The notes under the pieces: generated by a model
Seen by the model: the letters and a program-made list of their open reading frames with translations, nothing else
Database searches by the model: none
Told to the model about the DNA's origin: nothing
Source of the DNA: Pirellula sp.
GTDB taxonomy: Bacteria > Planctomycetota > Planctomycetia > Pirellulales > PNKZ01
Assembly (NCBI GenBank): GCA_013822735.1
Contig: PNKZ01000001.1
Location: 496,001-560,000, forward strand
Direction of reading: 5' to 3'
Length of the DNA: 64,000 nt
Part shown: positions 25,655 to 35,654 of the stretch, piece after piece
How positions within the stretch are numbered: the stretch's first letter is position 1
Layout of the letters: each line of letters opens with the position of its first letter
Translations under genes and position numbers: made by a program

Positions 25655-28651
25655 ATGAACGAACATACCGATACACGCGTGACCGACTACGCTCTCGGCG
25701 AACTGCCGGAAGCGGATCGCTTGCAATTGGAAATGCAACTGAGAGACGACGCCGAACTGCGCGGCGCGGTCGAAGAAACACGCCGCCTAGCCGGAATGCT
25801 GCAGGCTGCGATTCCTGCCGGTGCCGAAAGTGCGCCTGCTTTCGTTGAACCGTCGACCGACCTGCGCGACTTGGTCCAAGCGCGATTGGTCGCTGCGCCG
25901 GCAGTTTTGCCGACGTCGCCGACTCCGGCTTCTAGCGAGCGTCGCAAATGGAATGTCGTCGTCGCCGGCCTGAGCGCGGCGTTCGCTGCGAGCTTGGCCT
26001 TGATCTTTACCGAATTCGAAGTTTGGAAATCCGCGTCGCGGCAAACCGGCGAGATCGCTCACGCACCCTGGATGACAGGCCCTTCCGCGTCCGGCACGGC
26101 CGGCATGCAATCACTTCGTCAGTATCAATTGAAGGATCGCGAGATTAATCCCGGCGCCGGAGCGGCGAACGCCGGCAATTCCCCCGCATTCAAAGGAGCG
26201 AACACCTACGCCGGCGTCACGAACGGCGACGGTACGATCCGTCAGAAGTTTGATTCCAAGGTTGCTCCCGCGCCGGTTGCCGTAACCGCCCCGTCCCCCG
26301 TGGCAGGGCCCATGATTCATTCTCCCGTCCCGGCGCAGCCGGGCGAACAGTCGGTCACGCGCGGGACCGCGTCGTCGTTCGCAATCAACGGTCTCAGCGG
26401 CGGCGCCGGGGGTGGTGGATTGGGAGGGGGCGCCCTCGGCACGACGGCGCAGCCGCTGAATTCGCCGATTCCGCAAACCAACGCGTTCAACTACGCCAAG
26501 GGGACGTCGGATCCACGCAGCTTTGGTATCCAGGGCGACGGTCGTGTCGGTCTGCAGGCTCAGTCTCCGAGCACGCCGCCGGAGCCGGGCGAACCGGCGT
26601 CCGACGAGCTGCCTCGTCTGCTTCTGTCCCGTGAAGAACAACTCGCGAAGTACGGTCCGACGCACCCCAAGGTCTTGGAAACCGAACTGAGGATCAAAGC
26701 GGTACAGGATCACGTGGAATCGCTCCGAGCGTCGGGCTTGGAAGGGCTCGCGACAGACGGCGAGCGAGCGAAGGAAATCTTTCCGCTCCAACTGGCGCAC
26801 CAGGAAGCTCTGGCGAAGTACGGCCCGAAGCACCCCAAGGTGTTGGAGCTTGAGCTCAAGTTGAAAGCGGTCAACGAGCACCTGGCGACCGAAGCGGCGC
26901 CGTCGCGGCTCATCGTCCGCAACCAATCCGACGTCGCCGCGGCCGATCAAACGAACCGCCGCTGGGACGTCGACAACGACGGCGACGGCAAGGCCGATAC
27001 GCTCTGGATCGATTTGGGCCGCGCTGCCAAGCCGGCGGAATTGGCCGATCTGCAAAAGCTCACCGACGAACTTGCGTCAAACGTCCGCCCGGAAACCTGG
27101 CGCGAAGCAAAGTCGGAGCCCGAGTTGAAGCAGCGTCTGGCGGAGAGCGAGCATTATCTCGACTTCCAAGCCCGCGTCGATTCGATTCGCCATAGCGATC
27201 GAGCGATGAACACCGAAGCGTACGACTCGGTGCCCGAGAATCCGTTTTACCGCACCACGGACGCACCCCTCTCGACGTTCTCCATCGACGTCGACACGGC
27301 CAGCTATTCGAACGTCCGCCGCATGCTCACCTCCGGCCAACTGCCGACGCCGAGCGCCGTGCGGCTCGAAGAGTTTGTCAATTACTTCACTTACGACTAC
27401 CCGCAACCGACCGACAATGATCCGTTTAGCGTCACCACGGAAGCGGCCCGTTGCCCGTGGAACGGCGACCACGTGCTGGTGCGCGTCGGCTTGAAGGGGC
27501 GTGAAGTGCATCGCAAGGAACGCCCGGCGAGCAATCTGGTTTTTCTGGTCGACGTCTCCGGCTCGATGCAACAAGAGAATAAGCTCCCGCTGGTCCGCGA
27601 GTCGCTCAAGTTACTCACGCGAGAACTCGGCGACAGCGATCGCGTGTCGATCGTCGTCTATGCCGGCAGCACCGGACTGGTGCTTCCTCCGACGGGCGGC
27701 GACCGCAAACAGACGATTCTCGAAGCGATCGACCGTCTCGAAGCCGGCGGGTCCACCAACGGCGGCGCAGGGATTGAGCTCGCCTATCAACTGGCGACCG
27801 ACAACTTTATCCCCAAGGGAATCAACCGCGTGATTCTCGCCACCGACGGCGATTTCAACGTCGGCATCACCGACCAAGGAAGTCTCGTTCGCCTGATCGA
27901 AGAGAAGGCCAAGAGCAAGGTGTTCTTCAGTGCGCTCGGCTACGGGATGGGCAACTACAAGGACTCAACCCTCGAGAAGCTCTCCGACAAGGGGAACGGC
28001 AACTACGCCTACATCGACACGATCAAGGAAGCTCAGAAGGTGCTCGTCGAGCAAATGTCGGGCACTCTGATGACCATCGCCAAGGACGTGAAGATTCAAA
28101 TCGAATTCAATCCGACGACCGTGGCCGGCTATCGCCTGCTCGGCTACGAAAACCGGGTGCTCGCCGCGCAGGATTTCAACGACGATAAGAAGGACGCCGG
28201 AGAAATCGGCGCCGGCCATACGGTGACCGCGCTCTACGAACTCATCCCCGCAAGCAAGGCCGGCAAGAAGGAAACGAAGAAGCTTCCCGAGGTCGACGCA
28301 CTGCGTTACGCCACGCCGGCCGTCGCCGCTCCGCAAGCGAAAGAACTCTCCGGCGAACTGCTGACGCTCAAGCTCCGCTACAAGCAGCCGGAGGGAGACG
28401 TGAGCAAGCTTTTAGAACAGCCGCTGAAGAACGACGTCGGTAGCTACGCCAAGGCGAGCCCCGACTTCAAGTTCGCCTCCTCGGTCGCCGGCTTCGGCAT
28501 GTTGCTCCGTCACTCGAAGTATCACGGCAGCGCCACGTTCGACGCCGTCCTGGAACTGGCCCAAGAAGGCCTCGGCCATGACGAAGGGGGCTACCGCAAG
28601 GAGTTTGTGGAACTCGTGCGGAAAGCGAAGTCGCTGTCGCAGAAGAAGTGA
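25655..28651 (+). CDS. Anti-sigma-like membrane protein with VWA (YfbK-type) domain
   Basis: 998 residues. The first 50 (VTDYALGELPEADRLQLEMQ) resemble anti-sigma domains encoded beside ECF factors, without a zinc motif. One membrane helix lies at about 100-118. A Gly/Pro-rich linker follows, then two copies of a KYGPxHPKVLExEL motif near residues 332 and 388. A YfbK-type region starts about 535, with a von Willebrand A domain whose MIDAS is DVSGS at 633-637; the rest matches the DUF3520-like C-terminus. It probably senses or binds an external partner and holds the ECF factor at 24960. DVDNDGDGKADTLW near 440 looks like a Ca-binding insertion. Confidence 0.85.
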   Translation: MNEHTDTRVTDYALGELPEADRLQLEMQLRDDAELRGAVEETRRLAGMLQAAIPAGAESAPAFVEPSTDLRDLVQARLVAAPAVLPTSPTPASSERRKWNVVVAGLSAAFAASLALIFTEFEVWKSASRQTGEIAHAPWMTGPSASGTAGMQSLRQYQLKDREINPGAGAANAGNSPAFKGANTYAGVTNGDGTIRQKFDSKVAPAPVAVTAPSPVAGPMIHSPVPAQPGEQSVTRGTASSFAINGLSGGAGGGGLGGGALGTTAQPLNSPIPQTNAFNYAKGTSDPRSFGIQGDGRVGLQAQSPSTPPEPGEPASDELPRLLLSREEQLAKYGPTHPKVLETELRIKAVQDHVESLRASGLEGLATDGERAKEIFPLQLAHQEALAKYGPKHPKVLELELKLKAVNEHLATEAAPSRLIVRNQSDVAAADQTNRRWDVDNDGDGKADTLWIDLGRAAKPAELADLQKLTDELASNVRPETWREAKSEPELKQRLAESEHYLDFQARVDSIRHSDRAMNTEAYDSVPENPFYRTTDAPLSTFSIDVDTASYSNVRRMLTSGQLPTPSAVRLEEFVNYFTYDYPQPTDNDPFSVTTEAARCPWNGDHVLVRVGLKGREVHRKERPASNLVFLVDVSGSMQQENKLPLVRESLKLLTRELGDSDRVSIVVYAGSTGLVLPPTGGDRKQTILEAIDRLEAGGSTNGGAGIELAYQLATDNFIPKGINRVILATDGDFNVGITDQGSLVRLIEEKAKSKVFFSALGYGMGNYKDSTLEKLSDKGNGNYAYIDTIKEAQKVLVEQMSGTLMTIAKDVKIQIEFNPTTVAGYRLLGYENRVLAAQDFNDDKKDAGEIGAGHTVTALYELIPASKAGKKETKKLPEVDALRYATPAVAAPQAKELSGELLTLKLRYKQPEGDVSKLLEQPLKNDVGSYAKASPDFKFASSVAGFGMLLRHSKYHGSATFDAVLELAQEGLGHDEGGYRKEFVELVRKAKSLSQKK

Positions 28652-28747
28652 TTGCAAACTGGTAATTGCAAATCGCAAATTGCAAATTGAAGTAGAGCAT
28701 TCCTCCTCAATTTGCAATTTGCATTTTTCGATTTGCAATTTGCAATC
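28650..28747. repeat. Heptamer-arm hairpin element, TTGCAAA family
   Basis: The left arm 28650-28691 (TTGCAAA, TCGCAAA, TTGCAAA) starts at the stop codon. The right arm 28708-28747 is the complement (ATTTGCA, ATTTGCA, with a short interruption), around a loop of about 16 nt. It is AT-rich in a GC-rich genome. Confidence 0.85.
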
Positions 28748-28784
28748 TTCCCGACTTCGACGACTCGTCGTTAAACTATCCGGC

Positions 28785-29246
28785 ATGACTCCCGATCTGG
28801 TCTTCGTCTACGGCACCTTGAAACGCGGCGAGCGGAATCATTATTTCCTCGCCGCGGCCGAGTATCTGGGGCCGGCCTTCACGGAACCGCTCTATCGAAT
28901 GATCGATTGCGGTCCGTATCCGGCGCTGCTCGACCCCGAGCAAACCGCCGCGCTCGGGGCCGAACCGCTCGCAATCTCCGGCGAAGTTTATCGCATCGAT
29001 GCGGCGACGCTCGCGGAACTCGACCTCTTGGAAGATGAAGGCCGACTTTACCGCCGTGCGGTGATCGAAGTCATCTCGATCGACGGCGGCGCCTGCTCGC
29101 AGACGCCGCAAACACTTCGAGTCTGCACCTACTTCTGGCTCGGCTTGCCGACGGCTTTCCCGCTGGTCGCGGGCTCCACGTGGCGCGCAACGTCGCCTAC
29201 CGCGCCGACGCCGAAAGGTCGGCCGGCAGACCGCGGTGACGCGTAA
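28785..29246 (+). CDS. Gamma-glutamylcyclotransferase-like (AIG2) protein
   Basis: 153 residues from the ATG at 28785. The signature FVYGTLKRGERNH begins the fold; YPALLDP and GEVYRIDAATLAELDLLEDEG with the probable catalytic Glu follow, then YRRAVIEV. The family cleaves gamma-glutamyl amines or peptides to pyroglutamate. The last 30 residues are low-complexity and overlap the convergent SRPBCC gene by 50 bp, which suggests a drifted C-terminus. Confidence 0.8.
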   Translation: MTPDLVFVYGTLKRGERNHYFLAAAEYLGPAFTEPLYRMIDCGPYPALLDPEQTAALGAEPLAISGEVYRIDAATLAELDLLEDEGRLYRRAVIEVISIDGGACSQTPQTLRVCTYFWLGLPTAFPLVAGSTWRATSPTAPTPKGRPADRGDA

Positions 29247-29712
29247 GCAAGTCGTCGATCGTGCGGGCGCGATAGTCGAAAATGTGCGCCAGCGTGCGAC
29301 GGACGAAGAGCGCGTGCGCCACGGTTCCCAGCACGCCGAGCGGCAAGCGATACCGCACGACGTCGGTCATTCGTGTGCCCGTCACGTTGCCGGATTCGTC
29401 GGCGATCGGTACGAACGTATGCGTGTGATGCCACAGCGTGTAGGGTCCGCGTAATTGCCGGTCGACGAACATGCGCGGCGCGTCGTAGCTTTCGATGATC
29501 GTTCGCCAGCCGAAGGGAACCCCGAAGAGTTGCAAGCGGTAGTCGATCAGGGCGCCGGACTGCATCGCGATCGGCCCTTCGGTGAGCACGCGGAACTTGA
29601 GGAAAGGCGGAGTAATCGCCTCCAGGTTCCGGGCCTCGGCGAAGAAGTCGAACACTTCGTCCGGCGGCAGCGGCAGCTCCTGCACGCGGCGCAGTTCATA
29701 TTCGCGGGTCAT
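29197..29712 (-). CDS. SRPBCC family ligand-binding protein
   Basis: 171 residues. START-like helix-grip fold with LPPDEVFDFFAEARNLEAITPP at the start and a GALIDYRL...PFGWRTIIESYD core. Its start overlaps the stop of the epimerase gene by 4 nt, a translational coupling arrangement. Homologues of this SRPBCC type are often next to or fused with TIGR01777 epimerases, as here, so the two probably handle one hydrophobic ligand. Function not established. Confidence 0.85.
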   Translation of the reverse strand: MTREYELRRVQELPLPPDEVFDFFAEARNLEAITPPFLKFRVLTEGPIAMQSGALIDYRLQLFGVPFGWRTIIESYDAPRMFVDRQLRGPYTLWHHTHTFVPIADESGNVTGTRMTDVVRYRLPLGVLGTVAHALFVRRTLAHIFDYRARTIDDLLTRHRGLPADLSASAR

Positions 29713-30656
29713 GCGTGCGCCGCCTCCTTCGAGGAACTGCCTGTCGCCGCGGGCATCGCGATAACGGCATCTGCCAGAGCCTTATCGACTGTGTCGAAGC
29801 GGAATCGGTAGCCGGCATTCTGCATCACCTTCGGTAGGCAGCGCTGCGACCCGAGCAGCACTTCCGCGAACTCACCGAGCGCGAGCCGCAGGGCAAACGG
29901 CGGTGCCGGGAATAGCGTCGGCCGATGCAGTGCGCTGCCGAGCGCCTTCGTGAAGTCGGCGTTTGTCACCGGCTTCGGGCCGACGGCGTTGTACGGTCCG
30001 CGCACGTCGGCATGGGTTGCCGCATGGAGAAACATGCCGACGATGTCGTCGACGTGAACCCAACTCATCCATTGTTTTCCGGCGCCGAGACGTCCGCCGA
30101 GCCCGAGCTTAAACGGTAGCAGCATTTTTTGCAGCGCGCCGCCGCGTCCGAGCACGATGCCGATCCGCGCCATGGCGACGCGCATCCCGAACCGCTCGGC
30201 CGCCGCCGCTTCCCGTTCCCAACCGATGCAGATTTGCGCCAGAAAGTCGTCGGCGGGCGGGGCGCTTTCAGTGAGCGTCTCATCGCCGCGTGAGCCGTAA
30301 TAGCCGATGGCCGAGGCGCTCACCAAGACCGGCGGTCGGTCGTTGCCGGCGGCTTCCAAACCGCGCACCAAGTTCGCGGTGCCCGTCGTGCGACTCTCCA
30401 GGAGCAGTTTCTTCTTCGCCGGAGTCCAGCGCCCTTCGGCCACCGGTTCGCCGGCGAGATGAAACACCGCGTCGGCTCCGGCGAACGCCTCGGCCGGCGC
30501 AGGTCCACTGAGCGGATCCCACTCGAAGACGCGCACGCCGGAACCGAGCGATTGCTTCGCCTTCACGGCGTTGCGCGACAGCACGATCGGGTGGTCGAGC
30601 TGTTTGAGAAGTTCACGTCCGACGAAGCCCGTGGCTCCGGTAACGACGGCTTTCAT
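29709..30656 (-). CDS. TIGR01777 family NAD-dependent epimerase
   Basis: 315 residues. N-terminal Rossmann motif TGATGFVGRELLKQL, then AVFHLAGEPVAEGRW, SASAIGYYGSRGD with the SDR Ser and Tyr, and a C-terminal DUF1731-like tail (GSQRCLPKVMQNAGYRFRF). The TIGR01777 (YfcH-like) proteins belong to the SDR superfamily; the physiological substrate is unknown. First gene of a two-gene unit with the SRPBCC protein, overlapping in an ATGA context. Confidence 0.88.
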   Translation of the reverse strand: MKAVVTGATGFVGRELLKQLDHPIVLSRNAVKAKQSLGSGVRVFEWDPLSGPAPAEAFAGADAVFHLAGEPVAEGRWTPAKKKLLLESRTTGTANLVRGLEAAGNDRPPVLVSASAIGYYGSRGDETLTESAPPADDFLAQICIGWEREAAAAERFGMRVAMARIGIVLGRGGALQKMLLPFKLGLGGRLGAGKQWMSWVHVDDIVGMFLHAATHADVRGPYNAVGPKPVTNADFTKALGSALHRPTLFPAPPFALRLALGEFAEVLLGSQRCLPKVMQNAGYRFRFDTVDKALADAVIAMPAATGSSSKEAAHA

Positions 30657-30802
30657 GGCATTTCTCCAGCGATTTGAATTGCTTAACCCACTATAGCCGG
30701 GCTCGCGGCTTCGGCCGGCTCGTCTTGAGCCGTTCTCCGCGGCTAACTACAATGCCGCCCGACGTTTACGGAGCAAGGAAGCACCAGCGGACGAGGCCGG
30801 AC

Positions 30803-31450
30803 ATGGCGAGCGGGACGCAAACTTACATTGAGACGCGGGGGTTCCACCTCCGCGGGTTCGTCGGCGGCGCGCTGGTCGGCTGTTGCGGCGCGGCGGCGGC
30901 TGCGTCGGCGCCCGCTTGGCCGCTCGAGGAAACTTGGCGCACGGTCGCGTCGTCGCTCGGTTGGGCCGCGTTCACAATCGGCGGAGCGCTGCGCTTCTGG
31001 TCGACGCTCTATGTCGGCGGTCGCAAAGTCGGCGGCCGCCGCGAATCGGCCCTCACGACCGTCGGGCCGTATTCGCTGTGTCGCAATCCGCTCTATTTCG
31101 GCTCGTTCTTGATCGGCACGGCCTTCGCGCTCTGGCTCACCAGCGTTACGGTGCTCGTCGCCGTGCTTGCCGCCGCGCTGCATTACGCGCTGGTGACGGT
31201 GCCGGAGGAAGAAGCGTTCTTGCGACGCGAAGTCGGTGCGGCGGAGTTCGACGCCTACTGTCGCCGTACGCCTCGCTACCTGCCGAACTTCGCCGACTAC
31301 ACGGCGCCGGCCGAAGCGACGTTTTACAACAAAGCGCTCCGCAACGAAGCCCGCCGCGCGAGCCGGTTACTCGCGGCGGGCATGCTGACGGCAATCGTCG
31401 GCGCGCTGCGCTACACCGACGGCTGGCCGAACTTCTTTCGACTTCCCTAA
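30803..31450 (+). CDS. Isoprenylcysteine carboxyl methyltransferase-like membrane protein
   Basis: 215 residues from the ATG at 30803, with GAGG about 7 nt upstream; an ATG at 30752 and a TTG at 30674 are alternatives. Several membrane helices precede the ICMT/PEMT-type signature LTTVGPYSLCRNPLYFGSFLIGTA, read in two halves as TVGPYSLCRNPLY and a following helix. The end PEEEAFLRREVGAAEFDAYCRRTPRY is the typical C-terminal motif. It likely methylates a small or lipid substrate using SAM at the membrane; in bacteria the substrate is rarely known. Confidence 0.82.
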   Translation: MASGTQTYIETRGFHLRGFVGGALVGCCGAAAAASAPAWPLEETWRTVASSLGWAAFTIGGALRFWSTLYVGGRKVGGRRESALTTVGPYSLCRNPLYFGSFLIGTAFALWLTSVTVLVAVLAAALHYALVTVPEEEAFLRREVGAAEFDAYCRRTPRYLPNFADYTAPAEATFYNKALRNEARRASRLLAAGMLTAIVGALRYTDGWPNFFRLP

Positions 31451-31454
31451 TCAT

Positions 31455-31509
31455 GTTAGCCGCCGCGGCCACGCGGCGCGTATTCCGGCCGTGGCCGGCC
31501 GGGCTAAGC
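31455..31509. repeat. REP-like element, GCTTAGC family
   Basis: GTTAGC, hairpin GCCGCGGCCACGCGGC, short spacer, hairpin GGCCGTGGCCGGCC, then GGGCTAAGC. It lies between convergent genes. Confidence 0.75.
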
Positions 31510-31527
31510 AGTGTGTTAAGCGCTTTC

Positions 31528-32463
31528 CTACTTATTCAACCATCCCCCCGCCGACACCCAATCTTTCAAGCGGGCCGGCCAGGTGCCGAGCACGGGATCG
31601 TCGGCGGCAAGGCCCACGCCGTGCTTGCCGCGCTGGTAGATGTGCATCTCGGCGGGCACCTTCGCGGCGCGTAGCGCTTCGAAGAAGAAGATGCTGTTCT
31701 CCGGCGGCACGCCCGTGTCTTCCGCCGTGTGAAAGAGAAACGTCGGCGGCGTCTTGTCGGTTACTTGCAATTCGCTGGACATCAGCTTCACGAGTTCCGG
31801 GTCCGGCTTGTCGCCGAGCAGGTTGCGGCGCGAGCCGGCGTGCATGTACTTCTCTTGGGTAAACGTGATCACCGGATAGCACAGCACGGCGAAGTCCGGT
31901 CGGCAGCTGAAGCCGTCGATCGGGTCTTTCGAATCCGTCTTGCCGGCGTCGAAGTGCGTAGCCAAGCTCGACGCCAAATGTCCGCCGGCCGAGAAGCCCA
32001 TCACGCCGATGCGCTGCGGATCGAGCTTCCATTCCGCGGCGTGCGAGCGCACGAGCCGCACGGCTCGCTGAACGTCGCCGAGCGGCACCGGATGCTTGTA
32101 CGGAGCGACGCGGTACTTGAGCACATACGCGCTCACGCCGTGCGAGTTCCACCACTTGGCGACCTCGTTCCCTTCGTGCGCGATGGCGAGTCCGCCGTAG
32201 CCGCCTCCCGGGCAAACAACGACGGCCGCACCGGTCGCCGTTTCGGCAGGTGCGGGATAGAGCCAAATCCAGGGCGTATCGACCGGTGCCGTACCGAGCG
32301 CGCCGGGTGCTCCTTCCGGCCAGAGCAGAAGCTTCTCTTGCGTTTCCGGCGGCGGCGTCCCGCGGCCGATGACTTTGGGCGGGGCGGGCTTCGCCGGCTC
32401 GGCGGCATCGAGAGCCGAGGCGAACAACATGACGAGTGCGACGAGCGTGAGCATGCGAATCAT
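31528..32463 (-). CDS. Secreted alpha/beta hydrolase, acetyl-esterase-like
   Basis: 311 residues. Signal peptide [20 protein letters not shown] with cleavage before AEP. The hydrolase fold has an oxyanion-region [12 protein letters not shown], nucleophile elbow GFSAGGH, acid candidate in [14 protein letters not shown] and catalytic His in RGKHGVGL. It resembles exported BD-FAE or Axe-type carbohydrate esterases of planctomycetes and probably deacetylates plant or algal glycans. The two PVC cytochrome-like genes lie upstream on the same strand. Confidence 0.85.
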   Translation of the reverse strand: MIRMLTLVALVMLFASALDAAEPAKPAPPKVIGRGTPPPETQEKLLLWPEGAPGALGTAPVDTPWIWLYPAPAETATGAAVVVCPGGGYGGLAIAHEGNEVAKWWNSHGVSAYVLKYRVAPYKHPVPLGDVQRAVRLVRSHAAEWKLDPQRIGVMGFSAGGHLASSLATHFDAGKTDSKDPIDGFSCRPDFAVLCYPVITFTQEKYMHAGSRRNLLGDKPDPELVKLMSSELQVTDKTPPTFLFHTAEDTGVPPENSIFFFEALRAAKVPAEMHIYQRGKHGVGLAADDPVLGTWPARLKDWVSAGGWLNK

Positions 32464-32488
32464 GGCGAGTCTCCTAACGTAGAAGAGT

Positions 32489-32544
32489 GCTTAGCCGCCG
32501 CGACCGCGCGGCGTGCATTCCGGTCGTGGCCGAACGGGCTAAGC
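32489..32544. repeat. REP-like element, GCTTAGC family
   Basis: GCTTAGC, hairpin GCCGCGACCGCGCGGC, spacer, hairpin CGGTCGTGGCCGAACGG, then GCTAAGC. It lies between the cytochrome gene stop and the esterase start. Confidence 0.75.
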
Positions 32545-32549
32545 GGGAA

Positions 32550-35500
32550 CTATTTCTTAACGTCCAACTCCACGAAGCCCGGCAGCGTTTTCGCCGTCGG
32601 GTCGGTCGGTGGTTTATCCAGCTTCAAAAACGCAAACAGATCGACGATCTCCTGCGGCTTGTATTGCGTTTCCACACCCTCGGGCATCAACGAAAGCTTG
32701 CTGGTTTCGATTTCGTCGATATTTGAGCGGGCGATCGTTTCCAGCTTGCCTCCCTGCAGCTTGAGCACCACGCGCGTCGGGCTGTCTTCCACGAGCAAGC
32801 CGGTGAGCACGCGCCCGTCGCCGGTCGAAACAATGCGCGGCTGATACGCCCCGCCGATCACGAGGCTCGGGTCAAAGATGTTCGAGAGCAGTTGCTCGAA
32901 GTTCGAGCGGCCGTTGACCGTGATATCCGGCCCGACTTCTTGGCCGACGCCGTGAATCTTATGGCACTGCCCGCAAAGCCGCCCAAACACTGCCTGCCCC
33001 GCCGCGGCGTCGCCATGCCCGTTCTTCACAAGCTCGCGCATCTGGGCAACGACCTGCTCCCGCTGCGGATTGCGATCGGTCCGGAGCTTGCCCCAGATCT
33101 CACCGACGCGCTTCGCCAAGCCTTGGTCGCCGCTCTTTAAGAGCTTGCGCACTTGGTTGACGTTCACGGCATCTTTGGAGACATTGCCCGCGGCAATCGC
33201 GTCGAGCAATTGATTGCTCCACGCGACGCGGCTCGACAACAGTTCTATCGCGGCCGGCTGCAATTCAGCTTCAAGTTTCGGATAAACCGCCAGTACGCGT
33301 GCCGCGACGGCATCGTCGGTCGATCGTGCTAGGGCATCGCAAATCTTGCGGCGCAGTTCGACGGGGGCCGATCTCGACGGTGTAAGCAACTGTTCGATCG
33401 CCGCCGGCAGTTCGGGATCGTTGAGCATGACCCAGGTTTCGAGCGCCGTAAGTGTGGGGGCTTTGTAGAACTGATGCGTCGGCGTGGGCAAGACCATGGC
33501 AAGCGCAGCAGAGCTGACTGTTTTCGCAGCCGGCTCGTAGCCCCAGAGCGCCAGAAGTTGGGCCGAGGTCAGTCCGCGATCGGCGTCGAAATACTTTTGC
33601 AGCTTACTCTCGAGTTTGGAGCGGAGCATGGCTTGCTGCGTCGAAGAAAGTTCTCCGCTACGCCACTTGGCCGCCACAAGCTCGACTGCCGGGACCAACT
33701 GATTGCGGTCGAGATGTTCCGCGATGAACGAGGCCAACGCCGCCGTTCCCTCCTCGCGCGTCAGTTGCCAGTCGACCAACCGCTTGCGAATATCGTCCAT
33801 GCCGATGAACCTGGTGTCGCCGCTGAACATCAGCTTCGGCAAGTCTTTTTCGACTCGTTCCAGTCGGGGCAGGAGGTTTTGCCAAACGATCTTCGGAATC
33901 AGTTTGTCGTCGGTCTTGTCGAAACTCTCCTTGTATAACGTCAACACATGATGAAGCGGTGCGACGAACTGATCGCCGTAGATCTTCGGAACGGCGATCA
34001 CGTTCTGCAACAGCACCGCAGGTTCCATTTCCTGTAGCGCGAAGGACGCTAAATAGCTATACATGTCAGGCGTCATGTGCCGATCGCCGGCAGCACGGAG
34101 AAGCCAAGCTCGCGCCGACCAGTCTTGCGCATGCGCCAGTAGCGATCGGAAATCATCTTCGTCAAGCGTCGTTCCGCTCAACAACGCCCAGAGAGCATGT
34201 TGGCGTTGGTGCCGCGGCGACTTTCTACCTGATCCGGCTGCGGCGGACTTTAACCTCGCCTTCGTAGCCGGATTGCTCCGCTCGGCCAACAATCGCTGCG
34301 CTTGCTCGCGGTAAAAAATGTTCGGGCTCGCCAGCCGTTCGATCAGTTGATCGTCGGTCTCGTTCGCCAGGTCGAACTTCGGCGCCCGTGGGGTTTCTTG
34401 ATAGCGCACGCGGTAGAGCCGGCCCTTCGCGCGGTCGACTCCCTGCGGGTCGGCATTGGCGTCTTGGTAGCAGTGGTAACGGTCGTACCAATCGAGAATG
34501 TAAAGGCAGCCGTCGGGGCCGACCTTCTGCACGACCGGCATGAACCAGACGTCGTTGGCCGTCAGGAAGTCGTCGTGCTTGATCCCTTTGTACGTGGCGC
34601 CATGGCGCTCGAGCCCGTCGACGTTGATGCAGCCGCCGTGGATATTGCCCATGTAAAGTTTCTTGCGAAACTCCTGGGGGTAGGCGTCGCTATCGAACCA
34701 AGTGATGCCGCAGTAGGCGGCCATCTGATGTTTGTAGTCGACGATCGATTCCAGCTTCCACGTGTGCGGCGGATACGGTCCGCCCTGGCGATGGTAATAG
34801 CCGGTCTCTACAAGATGCCACAGGTGATCGATCACGCAGGCGCTAATGAACGCGTCGCCGTTATCGTTGAACGCGATCCCCCAAGGGTTGCTCGTCCCTT
34901 CGCAGAACACTTGGAACTCGCGCGTGCGCGGGTGGATGCGGAACATCGCGCAATTGATCTTCCAGCCGGGATGCTTTTCCTTTTCCGCCGCCGCGAGGAA
35001 CGTGTTGTCCTTGCCGTACCGCACGTGGCAATTGTTGAACACGCCGTTGAGCCCGTAGAGCCAGCCGTCGGGTCCCCAAGTCAAAGAGTTCGGCAGTTCG
35101 TGCGTGTCTTCGCGACCAAAGCCGGTGAGCACTTGCTGCGCCGGGCCGTCGGCGCGGCCGTCTCGGTCTGCATCCGGGTAGAAGAGAATGTCCGGCGCAT
35201 TGGCGACCCAGACGCCGCCCGCCCCGACGGCGATACCGCTGGGGATATTGAGGCCTTCGGCGAAGATTGAAACCTTCTCGGCCGAGCCGTCGCCGTCGGC
35301 ATCTTCGAGAATTTTCACACGATCGCGGCCCGGGCCGGGCTCGCGGCGCGGATACTCGAAGCTTTCGGTGATCCAGATCCGCCCACGCTCGTCGAACGTC
35401 ATCGCCACCGGGTTCATTACATCCGGCTCAGCCGCCACGAGCTCGACGGTGAAGCCGGCGGGTACCGTCATTTTCTTGATCGCGTCGGCGGGAGAGAGCG

Positions 35501-35654
35501 CCGGCGTCGGCGGCTTCGTTTGCTTGCGAGGAATAAAGTCCGCACCTGTCGCGACAGGTGCGGAAATGAACCAATGACCAAGCACCAAATTCCAGACAAG
35601 GAAACAATGACCTAAGGCCAATAAACAGCGTCGCAGCGCCAGGTATTTGATCAT
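32550..35654 (-). CDS. PVC-type heme-binding CxxCH protein (1)
   Basis: 1034 residues from the ATG at 35654. Planctomycete family of giant exported proteins: an N-terminal six-bladed propeller (VPAGFTVELVAAEPDVMNPV, DADGDGSAEKVSIFAEGL), a HEAT-like helical middle, and a C-terminal cytochrome c-like domain with CGQCH and GPDITVNGRSNFEQLLSNIF. Thought to be periplasmic redox enzymes acting on carbohydrates, unproven. The signal sequence (MIKYLALRRCLLALGHCFLV followed by WNLVLGHWFIS) is encoded by a heptamer repeat and a palindrome (35539-35622). Upstream starts at 35693 and 35762 are possible. A paralogue lies 132 bp upstream. Confidence 0.85.
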   Translation of the reverse strand: MIKYLALRRCLLALGHCFLVWNLVLGHWFISAPVATGADFIPRKQTKPPTPALSPADAIKKMTVPAGFTVELVAAEPDVMNPVAMTFDERGRIWITESFEYPRREPGPGRDRVKILEDADGDGSAEKVSIFAEGLNIPSGIAVGAGGVWVANAPDILFYPDADRDGRADGPAQQVLTGFGREDTHELPNSLTWGPDGWLYGLNGVFNNCHVRYGKDNTFLAAAEKEKHPGWKINCAMFRIHPRTREFQVFCEGTSNPWGIAFNDNGDAFISACVIDHLWHLVETGYYHRQGGPYPPHTWKLESIVDYKHQMAAYCGITWFDSDAYPQEFRKKLYMGNIHGGCINVDGLERHGATYKGIKHDDFLTANDVWFMPVVQKVGPDGCLYILDWYDRYHCYQDANADPQGVDRAKGRLYRVRYQETPRAPKFDLANETDDQLIERLASPNIFYREQAQRLLAERSNPATKARLKSAAAGSGRKSPRHQRQHALWALLSGTTLDEDDFRSLLAHAQDWSARAWLLRAAGDRHMTPDMYSYLASFALQEMEPAVLLQNVIAVPKIYGDQFVAPLHHVLTLYKESFDKTDDKLIPKIVWQNLLPRLERVEKDLPKLMFSGDTRFIGMDDIRKRLVDWQLTREEGTAALASFIAEHLDRNQLVPAVELVAAKWRSGELSSTQQAMLRSKLESKLQKYFDADRGLTSAQLLALWGYEPAAKTVSSAALAMVLPTPTHQFYKAPTLTALETWVMLNDPELPAAIEQLLTPSRSAPVELRRKICDALARSTDDAVAARVLAVYPKLEAELQPAAIELLSSRVAWSNQLLDAIAAGNVSKDAVNVNQVRKLLKSGDQGLAKRVGEIWGKLRTDRNPQREQVVAQMRELVKNGHGDAAAGQAVFGRLCGQCHKIHGVGQEVGPDITVNGRSNFEQLLSNIFDPSLVIGGAYQPRIVSTGDGRVLTGLLVEDSPTRVVLKLQGGKLETIARSNIDEIETSKLSLMPEGVETQYKPQEIVDLFAFLKLDKPPTDPTAKTLPGFVELDVKK

